A stretch of 64,000 bases of DNA from assembly GCA_916610825.1 (NCBI GenBank), contig OU744449.1, positions 25,429,232 through 25,493,231 of the forward strand, given 5' to 3'. Both the position numbers and the translations under genes were made by a program. The stretch is from Haliclystus octoradiatus. Taxonomy: Eukaryota; Cnidaria; Staurozoa; Stauromedusae; Haliclystidae. The notes below the pieces were generated by a model, which worked only from the letters and a program-made list of their open reading frames with translations, did no database searches and was not told the origin of the DNA. Below, in pieces: positions 30,701-40,715 of this stretch (positions within the stretch are counted from its first letter, which is position 1; every line of letters starts with the position of its first letter).

Positions 30701-33700
30701 TCCAGGATAAGTGTGAAAAGTGCAGATGCTGTGTGGAATAGCCTACGTGCAGACGTTCTACTTAACTTTTTAATTTATTTATAATAATAATACGCAAACC
30801 GTGTCGGTGATCAAATCACCATTGTTTCGTTATTGTTAAACTCCTTTTCCGCAGAGCACTTTCCAAACTTCTTATACGCTTCTGGGTTATCTACAGGCCT
30901 TTGGCTATCCGACGTTTTGTTTTTACAGTTTAAAATGCTATATATTGCTCATAAATTGCGATTAAAATTTCCAAAATCGTGATATTTCGACGGAAGTTAT
31001 GTGAAAATAAACTGCTTTCCTTGGTGTATCCCGTCATGCCTAGAAACATCACGAATTTTAGAGCACGCTTTATTTTAATGGCTGCCAATATTTTGTAAAA
31101 GTGTTTCATCATATTTTGCAAAAGTATTCCAATATGCCTAGAAGGAGAAGTGGTCCAACAATACTCCATTTTACATCACAAACAGAAGACACAATTCTCG
31201 GTAAGTCTTTTACAACTTAAATGTTTAAATGCTTCATGTCAAGACTGTCGAAGTCACTTTTACCGTGGTTTTTACCCATTACCCTGTTGCATGAGGGCTT
31301 ACAGGACTCTGATGGCAATTGTTACTTTTAGTTTTCTTTTAAATATCATAATCCCAAATAGCCTACTTTGTTATCAAGTCATCGTTGGCAGAAGAGATTA
31401 CTGTGTCACTGTATCGCCAATATTAGCTTGATTTGTTATGAACTGTTCTTCGTTGGAAGAAAGGATTTACTGTGTCACCGTTTTATGTCAGCAGTTCTGT
31501 TCTGTTATCCACACTGCACACACAGAGATTTGACCCATAACAAATAAACAAATTCAGAGAATTAGTGTGGTACTTTTCAGTCGTCAAGCAGTTGTAAGTT
31601 GTACAAATACAAAATTGGAGTTGTAATTTAGCTGCCTTCTATCCTTTTGTCGAAATGTATGTAGTGGATTAATTTATCAGCCTCTCTATCAGGCAGCTGA
31701 TATTAGCTTATCCTCCTTTTGAGGTAACCTCGTTTATAATCATAAAAACCAATGTAAAGTATATTATTAACTCATTAACGACGAAAAGCCCGCAAAAGCC
31801 CGAAATTTGATCACTCCATTATGACGAAAAGCCCGTAGAAGCCCGCGCATCGGTAAGAGTTTTGTTTTTGAAAGTGAGGCAGGGGTGAGGGCCCAGTCCC
31901 TTTCATTTTAGTATAAATAGAAAACTGAAACGATCAGCTTTCTTCTGATACCAAACTTGTGGCTTTACGACTACGCGCTTTATTTTCTACGAATTATTTT
32001 CGCAGATCTATACAATTTGAGGACGTAAGTTTTTGCTACTTTCTGTTTTGGTGATATCGAAGTATACCCCCGTAATTTTATGTTTTCAACGGTCATTATT
32101 TGAATTTCAAAATGAGCAACGACGATACTTCTGATTCAAATTCAGATTCCGAATCTGATTTGCAGCCTTCGTCTCCTGGTAATCAAAATCAAATTGATCA
32201 ACCGAGGGAGTTTGAAGAAGGATATTTTGATGAAAATGCAAGGTCTTACGACGAGGAATCTTTTTATGGCTTTTCGTGTCCCAGCGACAGTGATGATTCT
32301 GATATTTCCGACGCATCTATTATTTCTGACGATGAGGCTGAGGCAAATAAAAGTAAAACGGCAGCTCAAATTGAAGTTGAAAAAGAACTAGAAAGAAATA
32401 CGTTAGCTGATAGTTTTCTAATGCAATGGTTTAAAGATTCTGAATGGTCAGACGAGACTCAAGAATTTGAAGTGCCAGACTTTACGGAAATTCCTGGTTC
32501 AAATTATGTTATTCCAAACATAGAAGACAGTTCTGCTATTGATTTTTTCCAGTTGTTTTTCACTGCAAATGTTCAAAACCGCATTGTCGAAGAAACAATT
32601 CGCTATGCTTATCAACAACATGCTTTTTGGTTTCATTTTACCGTAGAAGAATTGCGTGCTTATTTGGGAATAAATATAGTCATGGGTTTTCACATTTTAC
32701 CCGCAATTTATGACTATTGGTCAAGCGAGAAATTTCTAGGCGTTCAGTCAATAAAAGACGTTATGACTCGTGATCGTTTCATGATAATATCAAAATTTCT
32801 TCACTTGAGAAACAACAAAAAGGCACCTAAAAAAGGTGAACCTGATTACGACAAAATTTATAAAGTCCGTAATATTTTTAACAAAATTAACAAATCATTT
32901 CTACGAGTTTACACTCCTGAAAAACAACTTTCGATAGATGAGGGCATGATTAAATTTCGCGGTGGCATTTCCTTCAAGCAGTACATGCCTAAAAAGCCAA
33001 TAAAACACGGAGTAAAAGTATGGATGATTGCTGAGTCAAAATCAGGCTATGTTTCCAACATGGAGGTCTATTTAGGCCGAAGCAAAGAAAACGATAAGCG
33101 AGAAACAGGGCTAGGCAGAAAAGTTGTTTTGAGATTATCGCGACCCTTCTGGTATCAAAATCGACATCTGTATTTCGACAATTATTTCAACTCACCTTCA
33201 CTACAAAAATCTCTATTGAAACGAGAAACATTTTCTTGCGGCACGCAACTTGTAAATCGAAAAACTTTTCCAGATGATTTGAAAAAACCAAAGAAACTAA
33301 AAAAAGGCGAAGTAAGAGTCAGGCAGAAGGGTCCACTGGTTGCAACTCAATGGCGCGACAAGCGTGTTGTAACCATGCTTTCGACTAGCCACACAATCCC
33401 GGCGAAAGAAGTTTATTTTGCTGGTGAACAGTTGCCTGGTGGTAAACCTGATGTTGTTGAAAGTTACAACTGTTTCATGGGTGGAGTGGATAGAAATGAT
33501 CAACTACGTTCCTATTATACTGCCGGTCGCCCTGCCAAAAAATGGTGGAAGTATATTTTCTGGTTTCTCTTCAATGTTTCAATAGTAAATGCGTGTATTT
33601 TATTAAATCTCAGCGATTCTGCAACAAAACACTCTTCACAGCTAGAATTCAGAAAAGCATTGGCAACTCAATTAATTGGGGGCTTTACAAGTAGAAAAAA

Positions 33701-36700
33701 ACGGCACAAGCGGAATTTGTCTTCGATTGCTGATGGCGCTGGTCCATTCAGTCATCACAAATGTATTCGTTGTGAAGGTTCGAAGGCGGACTGCTATAAT
33801 TGCAGAAGGAAAGGCAAGAAAACACCGAGTGGGTATAATATCAGAACTGTTTACATCTGCTCTCATTGCAATATCCGTTTGTGTCGTGAAACATGTTTCA
33901 TTGAGCACCACGCATAAATTCAAATAACAACTGAATTTATCCAAAAATTATAAGGCTGGGTGTTTCGTCAATGCTTTTCTCAGGCAAAACAGTTTTCGGC
34001 ATAACACAATTTTCACCACTCCATCTATAAATTAAAAAATAAACCCCCAAAAAAACAACAAAAAAATCTAGTATTTAGATAAATGAGAGGGAAAATGTTC
34101 AAAAAAATGACGTCAAAATCGAACGTAATCATGCAATTTGATTGGTCGGCCCATGTCCATGTCCTCGTGTTTGGAAATTCAAGGATAAACATTTTTCAAA
34201 AACTTCTGTCGAAATTCGAAAACACTTCATTGAAAAGCACTCAAAAGTCGGTCAATTAAATAGTGATATTCAATACGATGCGAAAAGTCATTTTCCTAGT
34301 TTCTCAAGGATGTATTAATTAACAAGTCGTTATCAATTCAATTCTTGTCTCCTTTAATACAAATAACCATTGTCATAGCAACCGTAACTAGTATTAAACC
34401 CAGACAGAACAAGAAAAAAAAATTCTTACTGGAATCGAAAATTTTGATCTTTTAAATAATCACAAATGTAGTAAAACAATAGTCATGAACATGATGTATA
34501 ATTTATTGAAAGAAAGCAGTAGCAAATAAATATTCCTGAAAAAATAATAAATTTTAGTTACAAATTAATTTGTTGTTAGGTTTTTAAATTAATTCGAATT
34601 TGAATAAATTAGAATTTTGCAAGCAAAGTTTACCCAGCTGTACAAAGAAATCAACTGTTTTTTATATTTTCAAAACTAGCTCAAAACCAATATCTGTCGT
34701 CGCTGAAATAGAAAAGAAAATATCCATGAGTAAAAAATTATCAACTAAAATCTCGAAAATATTTTTGCTGATTTCACTCTAATAAATTTCACACTTCCAT
34801 GTCAGAGTCATAGCCGACGTCATAGTCTAAGCACCCGCTAGGCAACCGCAGTATTTCTACATTTTTCCAAACAAAGGAAATTTTATTTCAGTTTCTGCAA
34901 TAAAGTCAAAATTTTTCAAAAATCGTCAAAACTAAGAAATTAATAGTTTGAAGCATTAACCGAATTGGTGATAGGATGCAAACTGGAGTGAATGATTTGA
35001 ATAAGTTTTTTCAAAGTTTGAATCATGGATCATATAATTTTAAAAGTTTTAAATGAATGAATGAATTTGTAGCTCTAAATCATCAGATTTTTTGATTGAT
35101 TGGAGTCAAAAGAAAAAAGTTTGTTTTTATATTCTAGAGATTTTTCAAAAATATTTGAGACCTTCAAGCTTCAAGTTGCAAGGTATTTTATTGAATTTGT
35201 GGTTGAGTTGTAATTTGATAAAGTTCACACTTCCGCGGCAAAGACATAAAAAAGATAACTTTCTAGTGTTCAATTATCCGTTGTCAAAGTAACCGTAAAT
35301 TAGCACTATTCAGAAAGGTTTTTTGTGATTCCAGCGCTTTTGATAAGATTCTAATGATTCCCGAAAAACTGAAATTATTGAAATATTATTTGAATTTCAT
35401 GGTTGAGGAATAAAAATCGGGTTGAATTTCAAAGAATAAAGCATAACAAACCTGTGAATCAAACTAAATTTAAATTGGAATCAATTATTTGTAAATAATT
35501 ATTTATTTAATTCGGTTTAAAATATTAATTATATTATTACAAGTTTCACAAAAAACAGTGTCAGAACAGATATAAATAACCAATACAGTAGAATAAATAG
35601 AAAACGGTAAAACATAACTTGTTTCAAGAATCAAGAATGTCTCAAATCCTATTTTTGCCGCGAAAACTTGATTCCTGTGGTAAGCTCCCTGTGGATACAG
35701 ACACTGACTGGGGGTTGAGAAGCGCGAAATTTGAACAGTTTCATGCAAATGCACGATAATTTTTGATGTCCTGACTTCACCGAATTTTCTCGGAGAAATA
35801 AGACACTGATATATACTTATTATGGCACTAATGGAAAGAGGATTTATCTGGCTTCCATGGGGTATGTTTCTTTGAATGATATTTGTTGAAATGACTGAGC
35901 TACAGCGCTTTGAAAACATTTAAAAATCATTTTTCTAAAAGAGCTTTGCGGCCTTCGTCATCAGGAGTTGTTTTGAAGGAAATCTCTTCGTTGTTAATGA
36001 GTTAATTAGATTCACTTTGACAAGCACTGGTATTAGTTTATCATTACAATTATATTCAACATATATTATCTTGTGGGAGTTCTTAATTCAATATGAATAC
36101 AAGGAGTCAGATTACCATAACACCTAGAAGATCACCCATTAGAGTGATAAGATCTCCTACATGTACATTTATAATGTGCCATACCATACATTGATGATCC
36201 ACACACTGTTTACTTTAACCATTATTATATGAGGTATGTGAATGGTGACCATTATAGATATGTGTCCTCTCTGTGAGAAGTTGGCTAAAGTTAATAAAAT
36301 ATTAGAGTTTGGGTCTCTCATTTATGTAATTTACTGTATCAAATTTCAGAATCACCTGTTGTTATTACCAATACCACTCAATGACTCATGCTGAGATTCA
36401 CTCAACCGACACAGCAATAATATTTACATACCAATGCCTTTCATTATGAAAACAAGTTCATTAACTGCAATACCTAACATACAATCCATATTTATTTCAT
36501 TTGAACTATGTAGTCAACATAAAATGTACTTATGGATAACCCATATTTATAAATATATTTGATTTGAAATATGTAGTACAATAGAGTATCAATTATCTCT
36601 TTTTCATTATGCTTTACATGTATGTAACAATTAATTATCAAAACTGAAATGAATTATCAGTGTTGTTCTGCATTTTAATTCCTTCTCATGACTATTTTCA

Positions 36701-37730
36701 TTGACATGCTCTTTGACAAGACATACTGCATGCTACTAACGGGAGGGAAGCGACCTCTTTGTGGAAGCCGAAGGCTGACTTCTACAATAACATAGGAAAG
36801 TTTTTAATCCTGTATGGTTAACATTGAAAAATTCATGTTGCCTAGCAATCACGTATGTTGCCTAGCAACAAAAATTGAAAAATGAAAGTTCAACGAAACA
36901 CAAAAGTCACAGTTTAAATAATACAGAAATAAATATACTTTCGGCCTACAATTAACTTTAAACATCTAAATATACATGTATTGTATTCCATTGTTATTTG
37001 ATCAATTGTGGAACACACAAGATGAGAACAATTCAATTGGTAAATTCGAGAATCGAGGACTCATTTAATTATTCAGTGGCAAGCATAAACAAATGAGTCT
37101 AAATGAAAACATTTCAAAAGGTGCTGTAAAATAGGATTACTAGAAAGGATTTTGAAATTTTTTGAACAACCTACCTATTTATCAGGTATTATATTTGAAT
37201 AGCTGTATGATGATACTCTCATCTTATAAATATTGACCCGCCGACGATTAAAGGCGCCTACACTTAAGCACTAAACTTTCAAACTTTATAAAAGTCTAAA
37301 ATAATTCTGTAATAAGAGCAAAGGCGAACTATAAACTAAAAGACAAGGAAAAATAAAAATATAGCATAGATGTATGCATTGACGTATAAAACAACATTGA
37401 TTAAAAAAGATTAAACAATCAAGAAAATATTGAGTATATTTGCGCGTCAAAATATACAAAGATGCCCTTCTAAATAATATCAAGCCATCTACATTGATGG
37501 ATAAATATCTTACCTATTCCTGATGTGAGAAGCGTCCCTTCACAATTCTCCACATAATTTGTAAATTTTCTAGCTGATGTGCTGTTGAAACTACTAGCTA
37601 GAGCGAGTGCAGCTCGAGCATCTTCTGCCAGACTTGCCAAGAATGGTTCATGATGTCCACTATCCCCATTTTTGATTCCGTTTTGTGATTTATGATCAAA
37701 TGTCTTTGAAATGGTAGAAGCGTAAGGCAT
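27722..37730 (-). CDS. SIS-domain sugar-phosphate isomerase, arabinose-5-phosphate isomerase-like
   Basis: Exons on the minus strand: 37730-37514, 29810-29709, 28892-28663, 27850-27722. All junctions are GT/AG and in phase, giving 225 aa. The single SIS domain carries GKSG (residues 73-76), SSVGAPSHFVHGAEWVHGDL with His103, SHSGNT (119-124), GITSNP, and FARNHPGGSLG with His209. These match the KdsD/GutQ family, whose enzymes convert ribulose-5-phosphate to arabinose-5-phosphate; both histidines align with residues reported as catalytic in E. coli KdsD. The CBS pair at the bacterial C-terminus is absent. The ATG at 37730 follows an acceptor-like TTTTTTATAG by 6 bases, so a 5' exon may exist upstream. 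Intron 1 (7.7 kb) contains a large dispersed repeat and an intact piggyBac. Substrate in an animal is unknown. Confidence 0.87.
28965..29136. mobile_element. CCCCTGC-ended MITE filled with TTCATGAAC palindromes
   Basis: 172 bp in intron 2 of the SIS-domain gene. Ends CCCCTGCAAAAAAAA and TTTTTTCGCAGGGG, flanked by AG on each side. The interior holds eight perfect copies of the 9-bp palindrome-like word TTCATGAAC plus variants (TTCATGCAC, TTATGAAC), spaced irregularly. It does not encode protein. A 2-bp target duplication is suggested by both copies (AG here, TT at 27150). Confidence 0.7.
31134..31200 (+). CDS. exon-like block in repeat 'R' (unidentified)
   Basis: An ATG at 31134 opens 22 codons (MPRRRSGPTILHFTSQTEDT, then IL and one further base) directly followed by a consensus donor GTAAGT at 31201. 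The same codons and donor are preserved in the inverted copy around 46995-47075. I do not recognise the protein. It could be the first coding exon of a transposon gene. Confidence 0.35.
31771..36001 (+). mobile_element. Complete piggyBac element
   Basis: 4231 bp flanked by the target TTAA at 31767-31770 and 36002-36005. Terminal inverted repeats are CTCATTAACGACGAA and, at the other end, CTCATTAACAACGAA (14/15). Subterminal copies of GACGAAAAGCCCG lie at both 31781 and about 31823 on the left, and a diverged GACGAAGGCCGCAAAG near the right end. It encodes an intact transposase, followed by about 2 kb of AT-rich sequence in which I see nothing coding. It lies in intron 1 of the SIS-domain gene, on the opposite strand. 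Confidence 0.92.
32112..33917 (+). CDS. piggyBac transposase (601 aa)
   Basis: The start is taken at ATG 32112 (MSNDDTSDSN), because the frame upstream has no other ATG. The protein has an acidic N-terminal region rich in Ser, Asp and Glu, the piggyBac core, and a C-terminal cysteine-rich domain (HKCIRCEGSKADCYNC ... CSHCNIRLC). The three core aspartates expected for the family are visible: LSIDEGMIKFRG (near residue 279), YFDNYFNS (near 358) and FMGGVDRNDQL (near 461). The length is typical of piggyBac transposases (about 590-600 aa) and no frame break is present. It cuts and pastes at TTAA without leaving footprints. It appears potentially active. Confidence 0.95.
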   Translation: MSNDDTSDSNSDSESDLQPSSPGNQNQIDQPREFEEGYFDENARSYDEESFYGFSCPSDSDDSDISDASIISDDEAEANKSKTAAQIEVEKELERNTLADSFLMQWFKDSEWSDETQEFEVPDFTEIPGSNYVIPNIEDSSAIDFFQLFFTANVQNRIVEETIRYAYQQHAFWFHFTVEELRAYLGINIVMGFHILPAIYDYWSSEKFLGVQSIKDVMTRDRFMIISKFLHLRNNKKAPKKGEPDYDKIYKVRNIFNKINKSFLRVYTPEKQLSIDEGMIKFRGGISFKQYMPKKPIKHGVKVWMIAESKSGYVSNMEVYLGRSKENDKRETGLGRKVVLRLSRPFWYQNRHLYFDNYFNSPSLQKSLLKRETFSCGTQLVNRKTFPDDLKKPKKLKKGEVRVRQKGPLVATQWRDKRVVTMLSTSHTIPAKEVYFAGEQLPGGKPDVVESYNCFMGGVDRNDQLRSYYTAGRPAKKWWKYIFWFLFNVSIVNACILLNLSDSATKHSSQLEFRKALATQLIGGFTSRKKRHKRNLSSIADGAGPFSHHKCIRCEGSKADCYNCRRKGKKTPSGYNIRTVYICSHCNIRLCRETCFIEHHA

Positions 37731-38094
37731 GTTCAACTATAAAAAATGTAATGAATGCAATTTTCACTTGATAGACACGACCAACTATAGCTCACAGAAA
37801 TATAGTAGCGTGTTCTTAAAGCGCACCTGCAACCGTAAATTGTAAAAGATCGATGCGGCTCGTTACAAATTAAAGCCGGTCCCTCATCGATGCTTTCCCG
37901 AGATAGAGATAAGGGGGATGGTGATCAATTTCTTTACCATAGAAATAGAAGAAGCACAGACCATAATAGTGAAAAGAACATGTTGAGCCCGGTCAAAGGA
38001 AGCCAACGTTTTCACAACATTTGATAAAATTTCGCATCAATGTTGTGAAAATGCTGGCTTACTACATTTGGTCACTCCGGCTATGAAGTAATAA

Positions 38095-38235
38095 TAAAAA
38101 TCAATCATCATAAATAAATAATCATCATAAATAAATAATCATCAGGATAATAAATAATAATAAATAATAATATTAATATTATTAATAACAATATATAATA
38201 TATATTATATAATAATAATAAATAATAATAATAAG
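38095..38235. repeat. AAT-rich microsatellite
   Basis: Imperfect runs of AATAAT and ATAAATAATCATC, including a palindromic TATAATATATATTATATA. Confidence 0.8.
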
Positions 38236-38251
38236 GCATCAGGCTCAAAAA

Positions 38252-38453
38252 TCAATTCACGGAGTAATAATAATTCGAGACTCAATAGGATAATTCAAAG
38301 ACATCAGTTCGCGGAGTAATAATGAGTTATTACAATAGAATAATTCAAAGACATAAGTTCACGGAATAATAATAATTCGAGACTCAATAGAATAATTCAA
38401 CGACATCAGTTTGCGGAGTAATAATAATTCGTGACGCAATAGAATAATTCAAA
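38252..38453. repeat. 52-bp minisatellite, about four copies
   Basis: A unit of 52 bp (beginning TCAGTTCGCGGAGTAATAAT and ending AATAATTCAAAGACA) starts at about 38252, 38304, 38356 and 38406. Copies differ by several substitutions. Confidence 0.75.
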
Positions 38454-38628
38454 TAACCTTTGCATATAGTATAATAACAATTTTGCAGGATTCGCGTTAG
38501 TAATATGCGCGAGTAATATGCGTGACTAATATGCGCAACAGCCAACAGTAGCTCAATTCTGTTTGAGAATTAATGCAGAAAGATGGCGTTGACTACCTAG
38601 CGTTGAGGGCCATTGATTTTATTTAAAA

Positions 38629-39156
38629 TATCGTGTTTATCTATTTGTATATTGTGTGCAATCAGTCTTGTTCCTGTTAATCATAATCAATTCAACTCAA
38701 ATGGTTTACTTCTAACTTCAGCAAATCCAAGCATGAACATTGGCGGTGAAATGTGAATTATATTATATGTTTTGAGAAAGGAACACAACTTTTAGCTCAA
38801 TCATAATGTACGATAACTCACTGTTATACTAAATTGTTATGTATGGAGAGATGCCGGTTCCCCAAATGCTATTGCTACATCCCCAAACATTTCAGTTCTT
38901 TATTTATTTGCAACGAAATAATGTTTGATATTACCAATCTGCTTCAAGCAAACAATCTTGACGATGAATCGATGATGCTATAGCTGTTGACACTGCCAAT
39001 TTTCAAATATCTTTTTTTCAAAACATATAAGATAATTCACATTTCACCGCCAATGTTCATGCTTGGATTTGCTAAGTAAACCATTTAAGTTGAATTGATT
39101 ATGATTAACAAGAACAAGACTGATTGCACACAATATACAAATAGATAAACATGATA
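38629..39156. repeat. foldback repeat with ~140-bp inverted arms
   Basis: Bases 38629-38775 are repeated in inverse at 39018-39156 (about 90% or better; one 9-base gap). Between the arms lies sequence that, with the right arm, recurs at 45108-45520, where the left arm is missing. There is no transposase. This looks like a long-arm MITE. Confidence 0.7.
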
Positions 39157-39366
39157 TCTCTACTTCTCTACTTACTACATAAAAATGACCTTTCAAAATG
39201 CACTAATCTCAAAAACCATGCGAAGAAATCCTGAACATCATACATCATTCGAAAGCTCTCCTTCGTGGTCTGAACATAGGAATTTGAAAAATGTAACTGA
39301 CATAAAATTGAAAAATGAAGTTTTCCGTAAAAGATCAAAGCCGCCGCCATCCAGAGCAAAGCCGTG
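39157..39366. repeat. downstream part shared with 45520-45725
   Basis: The sequence following the foldback, including TCAAAAACCATGCGAAGAAA and CGCCGCCATCCAGAGCAAAG, is nearly the same in both loci. A short plus-strand frame (MRRNPEHH ... KPPPSRAKP) is preserved in both, with a 3-codon length difference. Whether it is translated is unknown. Confidence 0.5.
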
Positions 39367-39381
39367 AAGTACTGAGTCAGG

Positions 39382-39471
39382 TAGCCTGCGCGCAGACCCA
39401 AATCTTTTTCTTATGATTAGTAGGAATTACTACTAATCATAAAAAAAAGATTTGGGTCTGCGCGCAGGCTA
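39382..39471. mobile_element. 90-bp palindrome: minimal relative of the 47178-50110 element
   Basis: A nearly perfect palindrome whose arms are TAGCCTGCGCGCAGACCCAA followed by an AT-rich part, meeting at AATT near 39424-39427. The arms are the outer ends of the large element at 47178-50110, joined without interior. The flanks TGAGTCAGG (39373-39381) and TGAGAGAGG (39472-39480) agree at 7 of 9 positions, compatible with an old 9-bp target duplication. Confidence 0.7.
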
Positions 39472-39725
39472 TGAGAGAGGAGGTTATCAAAGGACAAAGC
39501 AAAGGAGAAAAAGTAATACCGATGGGAGATTTTAATTGCAAAGTTGGGGAAATAATTAATGGAAATCATAAAGACATAACAAAAGGTGGAAGACTCTTAA
39601 CAAAGTTAATGAGAGACACTGGAATGAAAATGGCCAACAGCTGGAGTAAATGCCAGGGAGTATGGACAACAGTAGAAGGAGAATCTCATTCTGTGTTAGA
39701 TTACGTATTTATAGACCAACAGTAA
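39471..39725 (+). pseudogene. LINE endonuclease domain fragment
   Basis: An 84-codon frame with the endonuclease motifs GDFN and SxLDYVF, which place it in the AP-endonuclease-carrying LINEs. The N-terminal half of the domain is missing, and a stop follows immediately. Confidence 0.7.
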
Positions 39726-40208
39726 ATGGGAAATTTAAAATCAATTTTAATAGATGAAGAAAAATTATATACCCCATATAGAGTTCTTAAGATTGAAGGA
39801 GAAGTGCTAACAAGATATAGTGACCACAGAGCGATACTGATAGAGTTTCAAGGAAACTTGATACCAACCAAACTGAAAAGGTAGTACCAAAAACATTCTC
39901 AAAAAGAGGCTACCAAAAGTTCAAAATGCTATTACAAAAAGAAAAATATCAGCAATATTTGACCGACCAGAAAAAACCTCAGTACGTTTGCTGAATGAAC
40001 AAAACAAGTTATGGAAATTAAAGAAAAATGTGAAACCGCAAAAAAACAAAAGCCAGTATGTACAAAACAGCAACGATTACTAATGGCTGATAAACGAAAT
40101 GTAAAATTACAATACAGAAGTATTACTAACTCAGCACTACTAAAATAAAGACAACAACTAATAACTAACCATATTTATGCGGAAGAAAGTAGGATTCAAT
40201 CACAAATA

Positions 40209-40715
40209 TTGATAAAAACAGTCAACTTGCTGCAAAGTGGAGGGGAAGAAATGAAGGAGGAAAAATTCTGGGAATTTCGCAGAAGGATGAAGGCAACAAA
40301 AGAAGAACCACCAACAGCCATGATAGACCCGAACGGCAAGAGACAAGAAGACACGTTATGTATATTACAAGTATATCAAAGTTTTTACCAGAATTTGTTT
40401 AGCAGAGACCGAGCAACATTGAGAAGTGAGTTGGACACTGAAAATAGCGTCAATGAAAAACTGACCAGTATAGTAACGAAAGGCGAAGAACAAACATCAC
40501 TGATATATACTACAGAAGAAGTAAGAAGTACTGTAAATAGACTTAAACGTAAAAAGGCTTCAGATAAATTATCAGTGGAAAATACTATACCATCCCAATG
40601 GGATGCTATGGAATTAAAATCAATACATAAGAACAAAGGGTCCAAATCAGAAATTAAAAGTAGAAGAGGTTTGTTTTTAACAAGCATACTAAGCAAGATA
40701 TACGAAAAGGTATAA
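40209..40715 (+). pseudogene. LINE inter-domain and N-terminal RT region
   Basis: Encodes the linker and the beginning of the reverse transcriptase (YTTEEVRSTVNRLKRKKASD, where LINEs have an 'A.GPDG' motif, then IPSQWDAMELKSIHKNKG). The frame shifts at about 40712 into the next piece, so it is not a separate gene. Confidence 0.65.

Larger units (their letters stand above)
31660..36160. mobile_element. small insertion in repeat 'R', itself carrying piggyBac
   Basis: ATGTA occurs at 31655-31659 and 36161-36165, while copy 2 of the repeat has it once (reverse, 46551-46555) at the same place. Removing the piggyBac and one TTAA leaves a 266-bp element starting TGTAGTGGATTAATTTATCA and ending GATAAGATCTCCTAC, with weakly inverted ends. 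It has no coding capacity; probably a MITE. Confidence 0.6.
30785..36790 (+). repeat. dispersed repeat 'R', copy 1 (interrupted)
   Basis: Bases 30785-31659 and 36161-36790 together form a repeat of about 1.5 kb that recurs in reverse orientation at about 45890-50385. Copy 1 is interrupted at 31660-36160 by an insertion that contains the piggyBac. The left boundary is an ATA run followed by CGCAAACCGTGTCGGTGATC; the right boundary is the CCGAAGGCTGAC block near 36775. It carries an exon-like block with donor site (31134-31200). It may be the 5' part of a larger unidentified transposon. Confidence 0.75.

Noticed and set aside
35503-35919. 138-codon minus-strand frame in the piggyBac 3' region
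   Set aside because: No motif recognised, no second exon and no counterpart in the piggyBac family that I know of.
27722-37730. Bacterial contamination as the source of the KdsD-like gene
   Set aside because: Four exons with consistent GT/AG introns, shared repeats with the rest of the window and animal transposons in the introns.
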